From assembly GCA_002709305.1 (NCBI GenBank), contig PAQM01000017.1, forward strand, positions 1 through 54,102: a stretch of 54,102 nucleotides of DNA, in the 5' to 3' direction. Below are positions 7,254 through 15,800 of the stretch, in pieces. The DNA is from Crocinitomicaceae bacterium (GTDB lineage: Bacteria > Bacteroidota > Bacteroidia > Flavobacteriales_D > Crocinitomicaceae). The notes below the pieces were generated by a model. The model did not search any database and was not told the origin of the DNA. It saw only the letters and a program-made list of their open reading frames with translations. Both the position numbers and the translations under genes were made by a program. Position 1 is the first letter of the stretch. Each line of letters begins with the position of its first letter.

Positions 7254-9122
7254 TTAAATTTTATTCCTTAATTCGTAAATTGAATGATAAAAAACAAGTC
7301 CATACCCAAATCCAAGCATAAGATGAAAAGGAACCATTCCTAAATCACCATAAATACTTCGATTAATTGCTGTAAATAAAAATAATAAGGCTAGTAAACC
7401 TTCACCAATATTTAAAATGGACAATTTTTTTATGTCATATTTGTTTTTTTTGACATCATTTTTAACATTTACATTGAATTTAGGTGTCCGAACAAATGAA
7501 CTTTTAATACCTAAATAACCCTCTATAACGGCCACTGAGTTGTTTAAAGCTAGTCCCATAGAAACCATTAGAAAGACGAAAAATTTTCCTACAAAGGTTA
7601 TAAAAGATTTTATTTTTTTATTTGTCTTATCTCTATATGAATGCCAATAATAATACATTAAAAATATTGTGCTAATTATAAAAATTACACCATAACGTAT
7701 TACATAATTTAGATCAGTAAAACTATCTTTTATATGAAGAATAGGTAGACTAAATATGGATATCATTAATATAAATATGAATACTGATGAATTAAAAAGA
7801 TGAGATAGTCCATGTATACGGTCAGATATCTTTACATTTTTGGAAGTAATAATTGTTTTCCACATTTTCCTAAAACATTCTGCTCCACCTTTCATCCATC
7901 TATGTTGTTGGCTTTTTAGTGCAGACATTGTTATGGGTAATTCAGCTGGGGCAATAACTTCTTCAAGATAACGAAACTTCCAGCCTTTAATTTGTGCTCT
8001 ATAACTTAGATCTAGGTCTTCAGTTAAAGTGTCATGCTCCCATCCTCCAGCATCTTCAATACACTTTTTTCTCCATACTCCACCTGTTCCATTAAAGTTT
8101 ATGAAGTGACCTGAAGCATTTCTACCACCTTGTTCTATTGCAAAATGTCCATTAAGTCCAAAAGCTTGAAGTTGGGTTAGTAAAGAATAATTTTGATTTA
8201 TATGGCCCCAACGTGTTTGAACAACACCAATATTTTTATTATCAAAATTTGGCATTGTTTTTTGAAGCCAATCTTTTTCAGGGATGAAATCTGCATCAAA
8301 TATAGCAATGAATTCTCCTTCAACTTGATTCATTGCATAATCAAGAGCTCCAGCTTTATAACCTTTTCGATTTGTTCTATGTATATGTTGTATATTTATA
8401 CCTCTTGCAGAAACTTCTGCTACTTTTTTAGCAATAAGATCCTTTGTTTCATCAGTTGAATCATCTAGTACTTGAATTTGAAATTTATCTATTGGATAAT
8501 CAAAATTGGCACATTTTTCTATAATGCGGTCAGCAACATATAATTCATTATACATTGGTAATTGTATTGTGACTTTTTTTGCATTTTCAGGTTTGAATAT
8601 CGGTCTTGTGATTTTTTTCTTTTTGTTTTTAACATAAGCCACTGCTAAACTTAATTGAAGTATACTATAAAATAAAATTAGTATTAAACCTATAAAATAT
8701 ACTATGATAATCACTTTAGCTGTTACGTGAGACCAATAATGTTCTTTTTTGCTAGTATCACCCCAATTAAACATCCATGAGACTTTCTTATTTACTTTGA
8801 AATTTAAGTTTGGAATATGTGATTTTGTTACTTCAAATGAAAAAGGAGATTTTATATAATCTTTATTATGTATTGATAAATTATACTTTCCAATTGGAAT
8901 ATTTAAAAAATTAAAATCACCATTTTGATTAGTTTCTGTTAAAAATATTTTATCTGAGTTAATATGTTTAATTTCTATTTTTAAATCCTCAACTGAGCGT
9001 TCAGTTTTCTCATCTACAATACTTCCGTAAATATTTTTTAATTCTTGGCTATTAGTAATACATGTATATAACAACGTGAAAATTATTGCAATACACCTTA
9101 TATAATATTTATTTAAATTCAT
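7254..9122 (-). CDS. Membrane GT2 glycosyltransferase with N-terminal carboxypeptidase-regulatory-like domain
   Basis: This 622-residue protein has a signal-like N-terminus (1-25), then a beta-sandwich resembling the CarboxypepD_reg domain (about 30-110: IYGSIVDEKTERSVEDLKIE...TNQNGDFNFLNIPIGKYNL), a transmembrane helix (133-160), a cytosolic processive-type GT2 domain and about four to five C-terminal membrane segments. The GT2 motifs are complete: LDDSTD 219-224, DAD 276-278, TED 367-369 and Q405QHRW409, the set found in cellulose synthase and ceramide glucosyltransferase-like enzymes using nucleotide sugars. Relatives I know generally start at the first membrane helix, so the exported domain is an addition. 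Neighbours (DUF547, second GT2, GT-C enzyme) suggest a glycolipid or exported polysaccharide. Confidence 0.88.
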   Translation of the reverse strand: MNLNKYYIRCIAIIFTLLYTCITNSQELKNIYGSIVDEKTERSVEDLKIEIKHINSDKIFLTETNQNGDFNFLNIPIGKYNLSIHNKDYIKSPFSFEVTKSHIPNLNFKVNKKVSWMFNWGDTSKKEHYWSHVTAKVIIIVYFIGLILILFYSILQLSLAVAYVKNKKKKITRPIFKPENAKKVTIQLPMYNELYVADRIIEKCANFDYPIDKFQIQVLDDSTDETKDLIAKKVAEVSARGINIQHIHRTNRKGYKAGALDYAMNQVEGEFIAIFDADFIPEKDWLQKTMPNFDNKNIGVVQTRWGHINQNYSLLTQLQAFGLNGHFAIEQGGRNASGHFINFNGTGGVWRKKCIEDAGGWEHDTLTEDLDLSYRAQIKGWKFRYLEEVIAPAELPITMSALKSQQHRWMKGGAECFRKMWKTIITSKNVKISDRIHGLSHLFNSSVFIFILMISIFSLPILHIKDSFTDLNYVIRYGVIFIISTIFLMYYYWHSYRDKTNKKIKSFITFVGKFFVFLMVSMGLALNNSVAVIEGYLGIKSSFVRTPKFNVNVKNDVKKNKYDIKKLSILNIGEGLLALLFLFTAINRSIYGDLGMVPFHLMLGFGYGLVFYHSIYELRNKI

Positions 9123-9136
9123 ATTACTTGGATACT

Positions 9137-9832
9137 CTATTTAAATGTAAAACGGTATCTAAAAACAGCAAATATAATCTTTATTCCTGCAAAAATTGTC
9201 CCTTTTATTGTTCCACTTACTTTTGATACTCCAATTCGGTTTCTATAATTGACTGAGATTTCTTTAAACTTATATTTTTTTATAATGATTTTAATCTGCA
9301 TTTCTATAGTCCAACCATAGGTTTTATCTCTCATATTAAGGTCTTCTAGAACAGTTGCTTTTATAGCTCTGAAAGGACCTAAATCTGTATAAGATTTTTT
9401 ATAAACAAGCTTAATTAATCGAGTCGCTAACCAATTGCCGAAAATTTGCGGTATTGTTAATGAACCTTTTTCTCTTTTACCTTTTATTCGAGATCCAACA
9501 ACAAAATCTATTTTTTCATTTAAAATAGGTGTGATAATCTTTTTAATTTCTGTTGGAAAGTCAGAATAATCACCGTCCATAAATACAATTATATCGGTAT
9601 TTAATTCTTTTGTTTTTTCAATCCCTTTTAAACAGGCATAACCATATCCTTTTTTCTTTTCAAAAACAACAATTGCACCATGTTTTTTAGCTATTTCATG
9701 GGTTTTGTCAGTTGAATTATTATTTACAACAATTATATGTTTTACTATTGTTTTATCAATTTCTGAAATTACTTTTCCAATTGATTTTTCTTCATTGAAG
9801 GCTGGAATAACAACTGAAATTATTTTTCTCAT
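9137..9832 (-). CDS. GT2 glycosyltransferase (DPM1/undecaprenyl-type)
   Basis: A 231-residue single-domain GT-A enzyme. It begins with SVVIPAFNEEKSIGKVI, has NNNSTDKT (nucleotide-binding turn) and the FMDGDYSD metal-binding DXD region at about 83-90, then VVGSRIKG and the LGPFRAIK / YGWTIEMQIK blocks typical of polyprenyl-phosphate glycosyltransferases of the DPM1-like group. A basic, hydrophobic tail (GTIFAGIKIIFAVFRYR) may associate with the membrane. It could make the lipid-linked sugar used by the downstream GT-C enzyme; this is inference from family and order. Spacing is 14 bases to the next gene and 6 bases from the DUF547 gene upstream. Confidence 0.87.
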   Translation of the reverse strand: MRKIISVVIPAFNEEKSIGKVISEIDKTIVKHIIVVNNNSTDKTHEIAKKHGAIVVFEKKKGYGYACLKGIEKTKELNTDIIVFMDGDYSDFPTEIKKIITPILNEKIDFVVGSRIKGKREKGSLTIPQIFGNWLATRLIKLVYKKSYTDLGPFRAIKATVLEDLNMRDKTYGWTIEMQIKIIIKKYKFKEISVNYRNRIGVSKVSGTIKGTIFAGIKIIFAVFRYRFTFK

Positions 9833-9838
9833 TTAATG

Positions 9839-10624
9839 TTATTCTTTGAAATTCCCTGGTTTTAAACCCCAATCGTATTCTTTATATATAATTTTCACAT
9901 ATTTAACTTCTTCTTTAGGAATCAAGTTATATTTTTTAAGAAAATTTATAATACCAACTTCACCATTGAAATCTTCTTTAAACCATGAAAAAAGTTCACT
10001 AATAATGATTTCATTTTTATCCGAATTATATTCACAATTATTTTCAACATAAAATTTTGTGGCATTTTCTAATTGTTTTTCTATTAAATTGGGTTTATAA
10101 TAAGCAATTGCTGGGCATGAAGTAGCTCCACAATTTAATGTGAAATGAATTCTATTTTCAATAGAATTTAACTTGAATTTTTCGGTGAAATTTTGGTTAG
10201 ACACATTCTTTTTACACCTCAAAATCCCATTTTCGATATCATCTAAAGATAATTTTTCATTGCCTATAATAATATCATTGTTTTTAAAGAATGCTGTTTT
10301 ATCTTCAAATAGACTAGGGTTTTCAATTAAACGTATTTGAACTAGGGAATTGTATGTGTTTAGCCAAAAAGCTAATTTTTTTTCATGGTTGTTTAATTCA
10401 AGATATAATTTATTTAAATCAATATTTTCGAGTGTATCTATATATGATTTATATGGTAGTTCTGATTTGATATAAACAAGCATGTTTTGAGAAAAGTCTA
10501 TTACATTTCTAGGATACAATTTCCCAGAATTATCTTTTTTGTTTTCAGATATTTTTTGTGAACTTATAAAAACAAAAGCGATGACTAATGATAAAAGTAT
10601 AATTAGATATTTTTTGTTATTCAT
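9839..10624 (-). CDS. DUF547-domain protein, membrane-anchored
   Basis: A 261-residue protein with an N-terminal hydrophobic anchor or signal (KKYLIILLSLVIAFVFISS). The rest matches DUF547: EKKLAFWLNTYNSLVQIRLIE near residue 85, an EKLSLDDIENGILR segment, and the family hallmark HFTLNCGATSCPAI. Biochemical function of DUF547 is unestablished. It is the first gene of the minus cluster with the glycosyltransferases, so a role in the same envelope pathway is likely but not shown by sequence. Confidence 0.82.
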   Translation of the reverse strand: MNNKKYLIILLSLVIAFVFISSQKISENKKDNSGKLYPRNVIDFSQNMLVYIKSELPYKSYIDTLENIDLNKLYLELNNHEKKLAFWLNTYNSLVQIRLIENPSLFEDKTAFFKNNDIIIGNEKLSLDDIENGILRCKKNVSNQNFTEKFKLNSIENRIHFTLNCGATSCPAIAYYKPNLIEKQLENATKFYVENNCEYNSDKNEIIISELFSWFKEDFNGEVGIINFLKKYNLIPKEEVKYVKIIYKEYDWGLKPGNFKE

Positions 10625-10665
10625 ATTCTATATTATTTAATTTAAATAATTAAAGCTAGATTTAA

Positions 10666-11619
10666 TTATTTCCAAACTCCTCTTTTTGAGAAAGTTTCAA
10701 TACGATTATCAATACGTTTTTCAGGTTTTATTTTTTTTAATTCTGTTAAATATGATTTTATAGATTTTTTCACTCTTTTTATTGTTCCTTTATGGTCTCT
10801 ATGAGCGCCACAAGATGGTTCTTTAATAATATCGTCAATTAAACCTAACTTTTTCATATTTGTAGATGTTAATTTTAATGCTTCGGCTGCTTGTTCTTTA
10901 TATTCCCATGATCTCCATAAAATTGAAGAACATGATTCTGGTGAAATAACAGAATACCAAGTGTTCTCTAGCATAACAACTTTATCTCCAACTCCAATAC
11001 CTAAGGCACCACCTGAAGCTCCTTCACCAATAATAATGCAAATCACGGGAACTTTTAAACGCATCATTTCGTATATATTTCTAGCTATTGCTTCTCCTTG
11101 TCCTCTTTCTTCAGCTTCTAATCCAGGAAATGCTCCTGGGGTATCTATAAAAGTGACAATTGGTTTATTAAATTTTTCTGCCAATTTCATTAATCTAAGA
11201 GCTTTTCTATAGCCTTCTGGATTAGGCATACCAAAATTTCTATATTGCCGCATTTTTGTATTAACCCCCTTTTGTTGACCAATAAACATAACAGTTTGAT
11301 TATCTAATAAACCAAATCCGCCAACCATTGCTTTATCATCTTTTACATTTCTATCTCCATGTAATTCTTGAAACAAACCTTCTGTGATACCTAAAATATA
11401 TTCCATAGTGTAAGGGCGGTCTACATGTCTTGATAATTGTACTCGTTGCCAAGGGGTAAGAGAAGAAAATATTTCTTTTGTTTTTGTTTTTAATTTTCTT
11501 TCTAATTCTATGATTTTATCAGTCATATCGACCTCTGTTTCTTCACCAATTATCTTTGTTTGAGTAATTTGATCTTCTAACTCTTTTATAGGTTCTTCAA
11601 AATCTAAATAAGTAGCCAT
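10666..11619 (-). CDS. accA: Acetyl-CoA carboxylase carboxyltransferase subunit alpha
   Basis: The 317-residue product is a full-length AccA, which with AccD transfers the carboxyl group from carboxybiotin to acetyl-CoA to make malonyl-CoA for fatty acid synthesis. Conserved blocks: LEFEEP-like start ([12 protein letters not shown]), [60 protein letters not shown] and [15 protein letters not shown], the oxyanion-binding region. The ATG is at 11619. It diverges from ispE with about 60 bases between the starts. It appears to be a single transcription unit. Confidence 0.97.
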   Translation of the reverse strand: MATYLDFEEPIKELEDQITQTKIIGEETEVDMTDKIIELERKLKTKTKEIFSSLTPWQRVQLSRHVDRPYTMEYILGITEGLFQELHGDRNVKDDKAMVGGFGLLDNQTVMFIGQQKGVNTKMRQYRNFGMPNPEGYRKALRLMKLAEKFNKPIVTFIDTPGAFPGLEAEERGQGEAIARNIYEMMRLKVPVICIIIGEGASGGALGIGVGDKVVMLENTWYSVISPESCSSILWRSWEYKEQAAEALKLTSTNMKKLGLIDDIIKEPSCGAHRDHKGTIKRVKKSIKSYLTELKKIKPEKRIDNRIETFSKRGVWK

Positions 11620-11670
11620 TTTTATTGTTTAATTTGATTGCCGAAAGTTACAAAAATTGTTTAGTTGTTC

Positions 11671-11678
11671 TAACTTTG
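11671..11678 (+). promoter_or_regulatory. TAnnTTTG element just before ispE
   Basis: TAACTTTG is an exact match to the Bacteroidota -7 consensus and ends four bases before the ispE ATG at 11683. A TTG -33 box at the standard spacing is not evident. The geometry places the transcription start on or next to the start codon. Confidence 0.5.
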
Positions 11679-11682
11679 TACT

Positions 11683-12480
11683 ATGATATTATTTCCACCG
11701 GCTAAGATTAATTTAGGACTCAATGTTCTATTTAAACGACAAGATGGTTATCATGAAATGGAATCTTGTATGTATCAGATTCCATTTTATGATATATTAG
11801 AAATCATAAAAAGTGATTCTTTTAAATTCTATCAATCTGGTTTGAAAGTTAATAGTAAAGAAGAAGAAAACCTTGTAGTCAAAGCTTTCAGATTGATGCA
11901 ATCAAATTTTTCAATTGGTAATGTTTATATTCATTTATTTAAATCTATCCCTATGGGAGCAGGTTTAGGTGGTGGGTCATCAAATGCAGCATATGTAATT
12001 TTAGGATTAAATGATTTATTTAATTTAAATCTTTCTCTTAATAATATGAGATCATTATCGATGGAATTAGGAAGTGATTGTCCATTTTTCATAGAAAAAG
12101 AAGCGAAAATTGTAACAGGAAGAGGTGAAATTTTCAAAAATGTAAACATTGATTTAGAAGGTAAATTTTTAAAAATAGTTAATCCTAGAATTCATATTTC
12201 TACAAAAGATGCATACAATCGCCTCAATGATTTTAATAATTATTCGATTGAAAAAGTGATAAATAAACCTATTGAAAAATGGAAAAAAGAATTAAAAAAC
12301 AGCTTTGAATATTCTGCTTTTAAAAATTATCCAGAAATAGAATTAATTAAAAATAAGTTATATATGGAGGGTGCAATTTATGCTTCTATGTCAGGGAGTG
12401 GTTCAACTATATATGGATTGTATAATAAACAACCTAAATTCAGCTTCGACAAAAAATATGAAAAGATATTTGTTCTTTAA
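11683..12480 (+). CDS. ispE: 4-diphosphocytidyl-2-C-methyl-D-erythritol kinase
   Basis: This 265-residue GHMP kinase phosphorylates CDP-ME at the 2-position in the non-mevalonate (MEP) isoprenoid pathway. The N-terminal PPAKINLGLNV contains the catalytic Lys region, the ATP-binding IPMGAGLGGGSSNAAY loop is at about 90-105, LGSDCPFF follows, and the C-terminal ASMSGSGSTIYGL glycine-rich loop closes the fold. Length is at the short end of the family. It shows that the organism uses the MEP pathway. Its TAA stop shares TTAA (12477-12480) with the convergent FG-GAP gene. Confidence 0.95.
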   Translation: MILFPPAKINLGLNVLFKRQDGYHEMESCMYQIPFYDILEIIKSDSFKFYQSGLKVNSKEEENLVVKAFRLMQSNFSIGNVYIHLFKSIPMGAGLGGGSSNAAYVILGLNDLFNLNLSLNNMRSLSMELGSDCPFFIEKEAKIVTGRGEIFKNVNIDLEGKFLKIVNPRIHISTKDAYNRLNDFNNYSIEKVINKPIEKWKKELKNSFEYSAFKNYPEIELIKNKLYMEGAIYASMSGSGSTIYGLYNKQPKFSFDKKYEKIFVL

Positions 12481-14705
12481 TATTTTACTATTTTCTTGTT
12501 GACAATAATATCATTTTTAAGTTTGATTTTAATAAAATATATTCCTTTTGGAAGATTATCGATATTTACGTTAACTCTTTCACTTAATATCTCAGATTTT
12601 TTTATTTTATCTCCATTAACGTTTTCTATAATGTATTCTTTACCCTTAACTTCTTTAAAAATAATTGTAAATATTTTATTTGTTGGATTCGGGAATATTT
12701 GAACTAAATCATTCTGTTTTAGTTTTATGATTGAAGCATTATTATTTGGATTTGCTTCAAAATGAAAAACCCCACCAAGATCTTGACCAACAAAAAGATT
12801 TAAATTTCCATCTTGATTAATATCGTTAGTTGCAAAAGAGCTATAGCCTTCTACATTAATATTTAAGTAATTATCAGAGATTAGTGTAAAATCCTGTCCT
12901 TGATTTAGGTTACCATCAATATTATTATAATATCTTAATTTTCCATCAACGCCACCAATAAATAAGTATGTTTCATTATTTATACGAAAGAAGTGAGGTG
13001 AGGCATAGCCATCTGGTATATTATTGGAAATATCTATATTACCAAGCATTGAATTAATAAGTTGAAATGATGGTTGTGTTAGTGTTCCTATATTTTCGTA
13101 GTAAAAAATTTTACCATTTTTATTCCCGATAATTAAATCTAATAATCCATCATTATTTAGATCAAAAAGTTGAGGATAAGCATATGCAGAAACATTTATA
13201 GGTGTCCCTAAATAATCTTGGTAATCAAATATTTCATTGGAGTAAACTGCTCCATTACCTGTACTCATATTCTCATAATATATTAATTTACCTATTTCTG
13301 TCCCAATAATCATATCATTGTCATTATCTCCATCAATATCACCAAAAGTTGGTACAGATCTTAGACCATAGTTTTTGGAACTAAGATTTAAATAATCATA
13401 ATCAACATAGCTAAAAACAGGATTTGAAAGTGTTCCAATATTTTGATAGTATGCCAGTGTACTTTCTTTTTCTAAAATAGGTTTGTACCTATAAAAGTTC
13501 GAAATTATCATATCTTTTAGTCCATCCTCATTTATATCTGTAAATATTGGTATTGATCCAGTTCCATGCTCAATCATATTTTTTTGAAGTAAATTATTTG
13601 AATTGAATATAAAAGTAGGGTTCTCATTAGAGCCAATATTCTTGTAGAAGAAAACACTATTCTCATTAAAAGATATATTCTTAGCATTTGGACAAACTAT
13701 TAAATCTTTTACGAAATCAAAATCTACATCTAATAAATAAGCTGCAGGGAATAATTGAATATTTACAGGATTAGTATTTGAAGGGAAAGAGTTGTCAATT
13801 GAAATCATAGGTGAATCAGAATTAACTGTAGTCCCACCATTAATTAATAAATTAAGGTTTGTGAATGAAATATCACCAATAATTAAATCTAGTACACCTG
13901 AATTATCATAATCTAAAGCTAATACAGTTGATCCGGCATGTCTATTTATTTTTTTATTATTCTCTGGATTTGCTATTTCACCACCTTGACATGGGTAATT
14001 TGTTTCATTTAATGTAATTGAATTTGTATTTATATCTTCTGAAAATTTACCCCAACATTGATTCTTTAATATAAATATTAATGAGTCAGGAATACCATAT
14101 AGCTCCATACTTTGATTCTGATGGTATTCCAAATTTGTGCCTCCTTGATGAAAGGTAAGAATATCAATATCAGAGTCCCCATCAACATCAACAATTGCAG
14201 GAATATCACTTGAATTAACAATTAGGTTGGAATATCCATTTGGATATTGCGAAAAAATTAATTCTTTTTTAAGTTCCCATTGAAGACCTATCGATGCATT
14301 TCCAGTATTCTTATATACTTTAAGTCCTCCTATTCCTTGTGTAAATAAATCTTTTTTTCCATCGTTATCGTAATCTATCAATGAAGCTCGATATCTAATG
14401 TTATCGGGGAATTTATTTTTTGAGTTATAAGCTAATTTATAGTAAGTTTCACCATTATTTTCTTGTGTAAAAACACGGATATTATTTTTACTTCTATCAA
14501 ATACAAATAGATCTATATCTCCATCAAAATCATAATCAAAATCAGAAAATTGAGCATAGTTTAAACCACCACCCCAAGCATTTTTAAGAGTATCTGAACC
14601 TCTTATAACCATAATTGAATCGTCAAATTCAAATCCAAATTGAGAGTATAAAAGTTTGTTACAAATTAAGAGTATTATTAATAATATTTTTGATGAAAAA
14701 CCCAT
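12477..14705 (-). CDS. Secreted FG-GAP/VCBS propeller with T9SS sorting domain
   Basis: A 742-residue exported protein. After a signal peptide (1-21, ...NKLLYSQ) come repeated calcium-loop-like FG-GAP/VCBS motifs of the form DxDxDGxxDL, for example DYDFDGDIDLF, DYDNDGKKDLF, DVDGDSDIDIL, DINEDGLKDMI, DIDGDNDNDMI and DLNNDGLLDLI, implying an integrin-alpha-like beta-propeller. The last about 75 residues (VQIFPNPTNKIFTI...LPKGIYFIKIKLKN...VNKKIVKY) form a type A T9SS sorting domain, so the protein should be secreted or attached to the surface. It is last in the minus run of propeller genes, 15 bases after the nitroreductase. Ligand unknown. Confidence 0.88.
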   Translation of the reverse strand: MGFSSKILLIILLICNKLLYSQFGFEFDDSIMVIRGSDTLKNAWGGGLNYAQFSDFDYDFDGDIDLFVFDRSKNNIRVFTQENNGETYYKLAYNSKNKFPDNIRYRASLIDYDNDGKKDLFTQGIGGLKVYKNTGNASIGLQWELKKELIFSQYPNGYSNLIVNSSDIPAIVDVDGDSDIDILTFHQGGTNLEYHQNQSMELYGIPDSLIFILKNQCWGKFSEDINTNSITLNETNYPCQGGEIANPENNKKINRHAGSTVLALDYDNSGVLDLIIGDISFTNLNLLINGGTTVNSDSPMISIDNSFPSNTNPVNIQLFPAAYLLDVDFDFVKDLIVCPNAKNISFNENSVFFYKNIGSNENPTFIFNSNNLLQKNMIEHGTGSIPIFTDINEDGLKDMIISNFYRYKPILEKESTLAYYQNIGTLSNPVFSYVDYDYLNLSSKNYGLRSVPTFGDIDGDNDNDMIIGTEIGKLIYYENMSTGNGAVYSNEIFDYQDYLGTPINVSAYAYPQLFDLNNDGLLDLIIGNKNGKIFYYENIGTLTQPSFQLINSMLGNIDISNNIPDGYASPHFFRINNETYLFIGGVDGKLRYYNNIDGNLNQGQDFTLISDNYLNINVEGYSSFATNDINQDGNLNLFVGQDLGGVFHFEANPNNNASIIKLKQNDLVQIFPNPTNKIFTIIFKEVKGKEYIIENVNGDKIKKSEILSERVNVNIDNLPKGIYFIKIKLKNDIIVNKKIVKY

Positions 14706-14720
14706 CTGTTAATCAGATAT

Positions 14721-15353
14721 TTATAATGTGATGAATAAATCATCTTGTGATTTTCGCACTTTTTTAGCGAATTGTACTTTATCTTCTTTATGTCTGTACC
14801 CAATTGGAACTACTAGTGATGCTGATAAGTTTTGATCGCTTAGGTTTAGAAGTTTATCATATTCTTTTGCGTTAAACCCTTCCATTGGGGTAGCATCGAT
14901 TCTTAAACTAGCACAAGTATGTATTAATTGACCTAGTGCAATATAAGCTTGATTTTTATTCCACTTATATTTTTCTTCATTTTTCATTTTATCAATAGTT
15001 GTTTTCATGGAATTCCCAAAAGCTTCAATTTCATTAATTGCAATATCTCGTGTTCTTAAAATACTTGATAAATAGTCATCCACATGTGATGTGTTAATAT
15101 TTATGTATGAACAAATAATTATAAGGTGTGATGCATCTGTTATTTGTGACTGGTTGTATGAAATAGGCTTTAACTTTTCTCTTAATTCAGTAGAATTTAC
15201 TATAATGAATTTTAGTGGTTGAAGCCCATAAGAACTTGGAACTAAACGTAAAGATTCTTTAATTATTTCAAGATCATTTTTTTTAATTTTTTTTGAAGAA
15301 TCATATTTTTTGGTTGCATATCTCCAATTTAGATCTCTAATTATATCATGCAT
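14721..15353 (-). CDS. NAD(P)H-dependent nitroreductase-family oxidoreductase
   Basis: A 210-residue protein of the NfsB-like nitroreductase family, FMN-dependent cytosolic enzymes. The start RDLNWRYATKKYDSSKKI and the LRLVPSSYGLQPLKFIIV block (FMN and dimer contacts) are diagnostic; later segments YIALGQLIHTCASLRIDATPMEGF and LVVPIGYRHKEDKVQFAKKVR match the usual fold. Physiological substrate is unknown for most members. It lies between a DUF4907 lipoprotein gene (37 bases upstream) and the FG-GAP gene (15 bases downstream), so it is probably cotranscribed, although its role there is unclear. Confidence 0.9.
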   Translation of the reverse strand: MHDIIRDLNWRYATKKYDSSKKIKKNDLEIIKESLRLVPSSYGLQPLKFIIVNSTELREKLKPISYNQSQITDASHLIIICSYININTSHVDDYLSSILRTRDIAINEIEAFGNSMKTTIDKMKNEEKYKWNKNQAYIALGQLIHTCASLRIDATPMEGFNAKEYDKLLNLSDQNLSASLVVPIGYRHKEDKVQFAKKVRKSQDDLFITL

Positions 15354-15390
15354 TATTTATTTTTGAAAGTAAAGTTACAATTATTGGTAA

Positions 15391-15795
15391 TTAAATCACC
15401 TTTAAACTATCTAATATTTTTCTATTTACGGTAGGTGGAAAATTTCCTTTTTCAACTTGTTCTAAAATATATTTTGCAGTAATAGCCGCTTTTTCTTTAG
15501 TAGTGAAACCCTTTATGCCCGGAATTGATGGGATATGATTTTGAATAATATATCTATTCTCATTTTTATTTATTTGATATCCCCAACCATTCTTAGTTTC
15601 AAAAACATCAAATGAATATGTATCTTTAGAAAGATTAGATTCTTCATTAGTTGAATAGGGTTCTTTAAGAGAATCATTTTTAGATTCTATGGTAGAAGAA
15701 TAATGACTTCCAATTTTTGACATTATATTTTCTTGCTCTGATTCTTTGGTATTACAAGAACTAATTAATAATAGAAATATTAAAATTTTTTTCAT
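15391..15795 (-). CDS. DUF4907-like lipoprotein
   Basis: A 134-residue protein with a lipoprotein signal (MKKILIFLLLISSCNTKE; lipidated Cys14) and a Ser/Glu-rich linker. The C-terminal half (GWGYQINKNENRYIIQNHIP, then IPGIKGFTTKEKAAITAKYI and KGNFPPTVNRKILDSL) fits DUF4907 as I recall it: an aromatic-binding strand, a PGxxGF turn and a PPTVxxxxLD end. It follows the four kelch genes with a 5-base gap. The association suggests that it helps anchor or process the kelch proteins, an inference from position only. Confidence 0.72.
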   Translation of the reverse strand: MKKILIFLLLISSCNTKESEQENIMSKIGSHYSSTIESKNDSLKEPYSTNEESNLSKDTYSFDVFETKNGWGYQINKNENRYIIQNHIPSIPGIKGFTTKEKAAITAKYILEQVEKGNFPPTVNRKILDSLKVI

Positions 15796-15800
15796 AAAAA

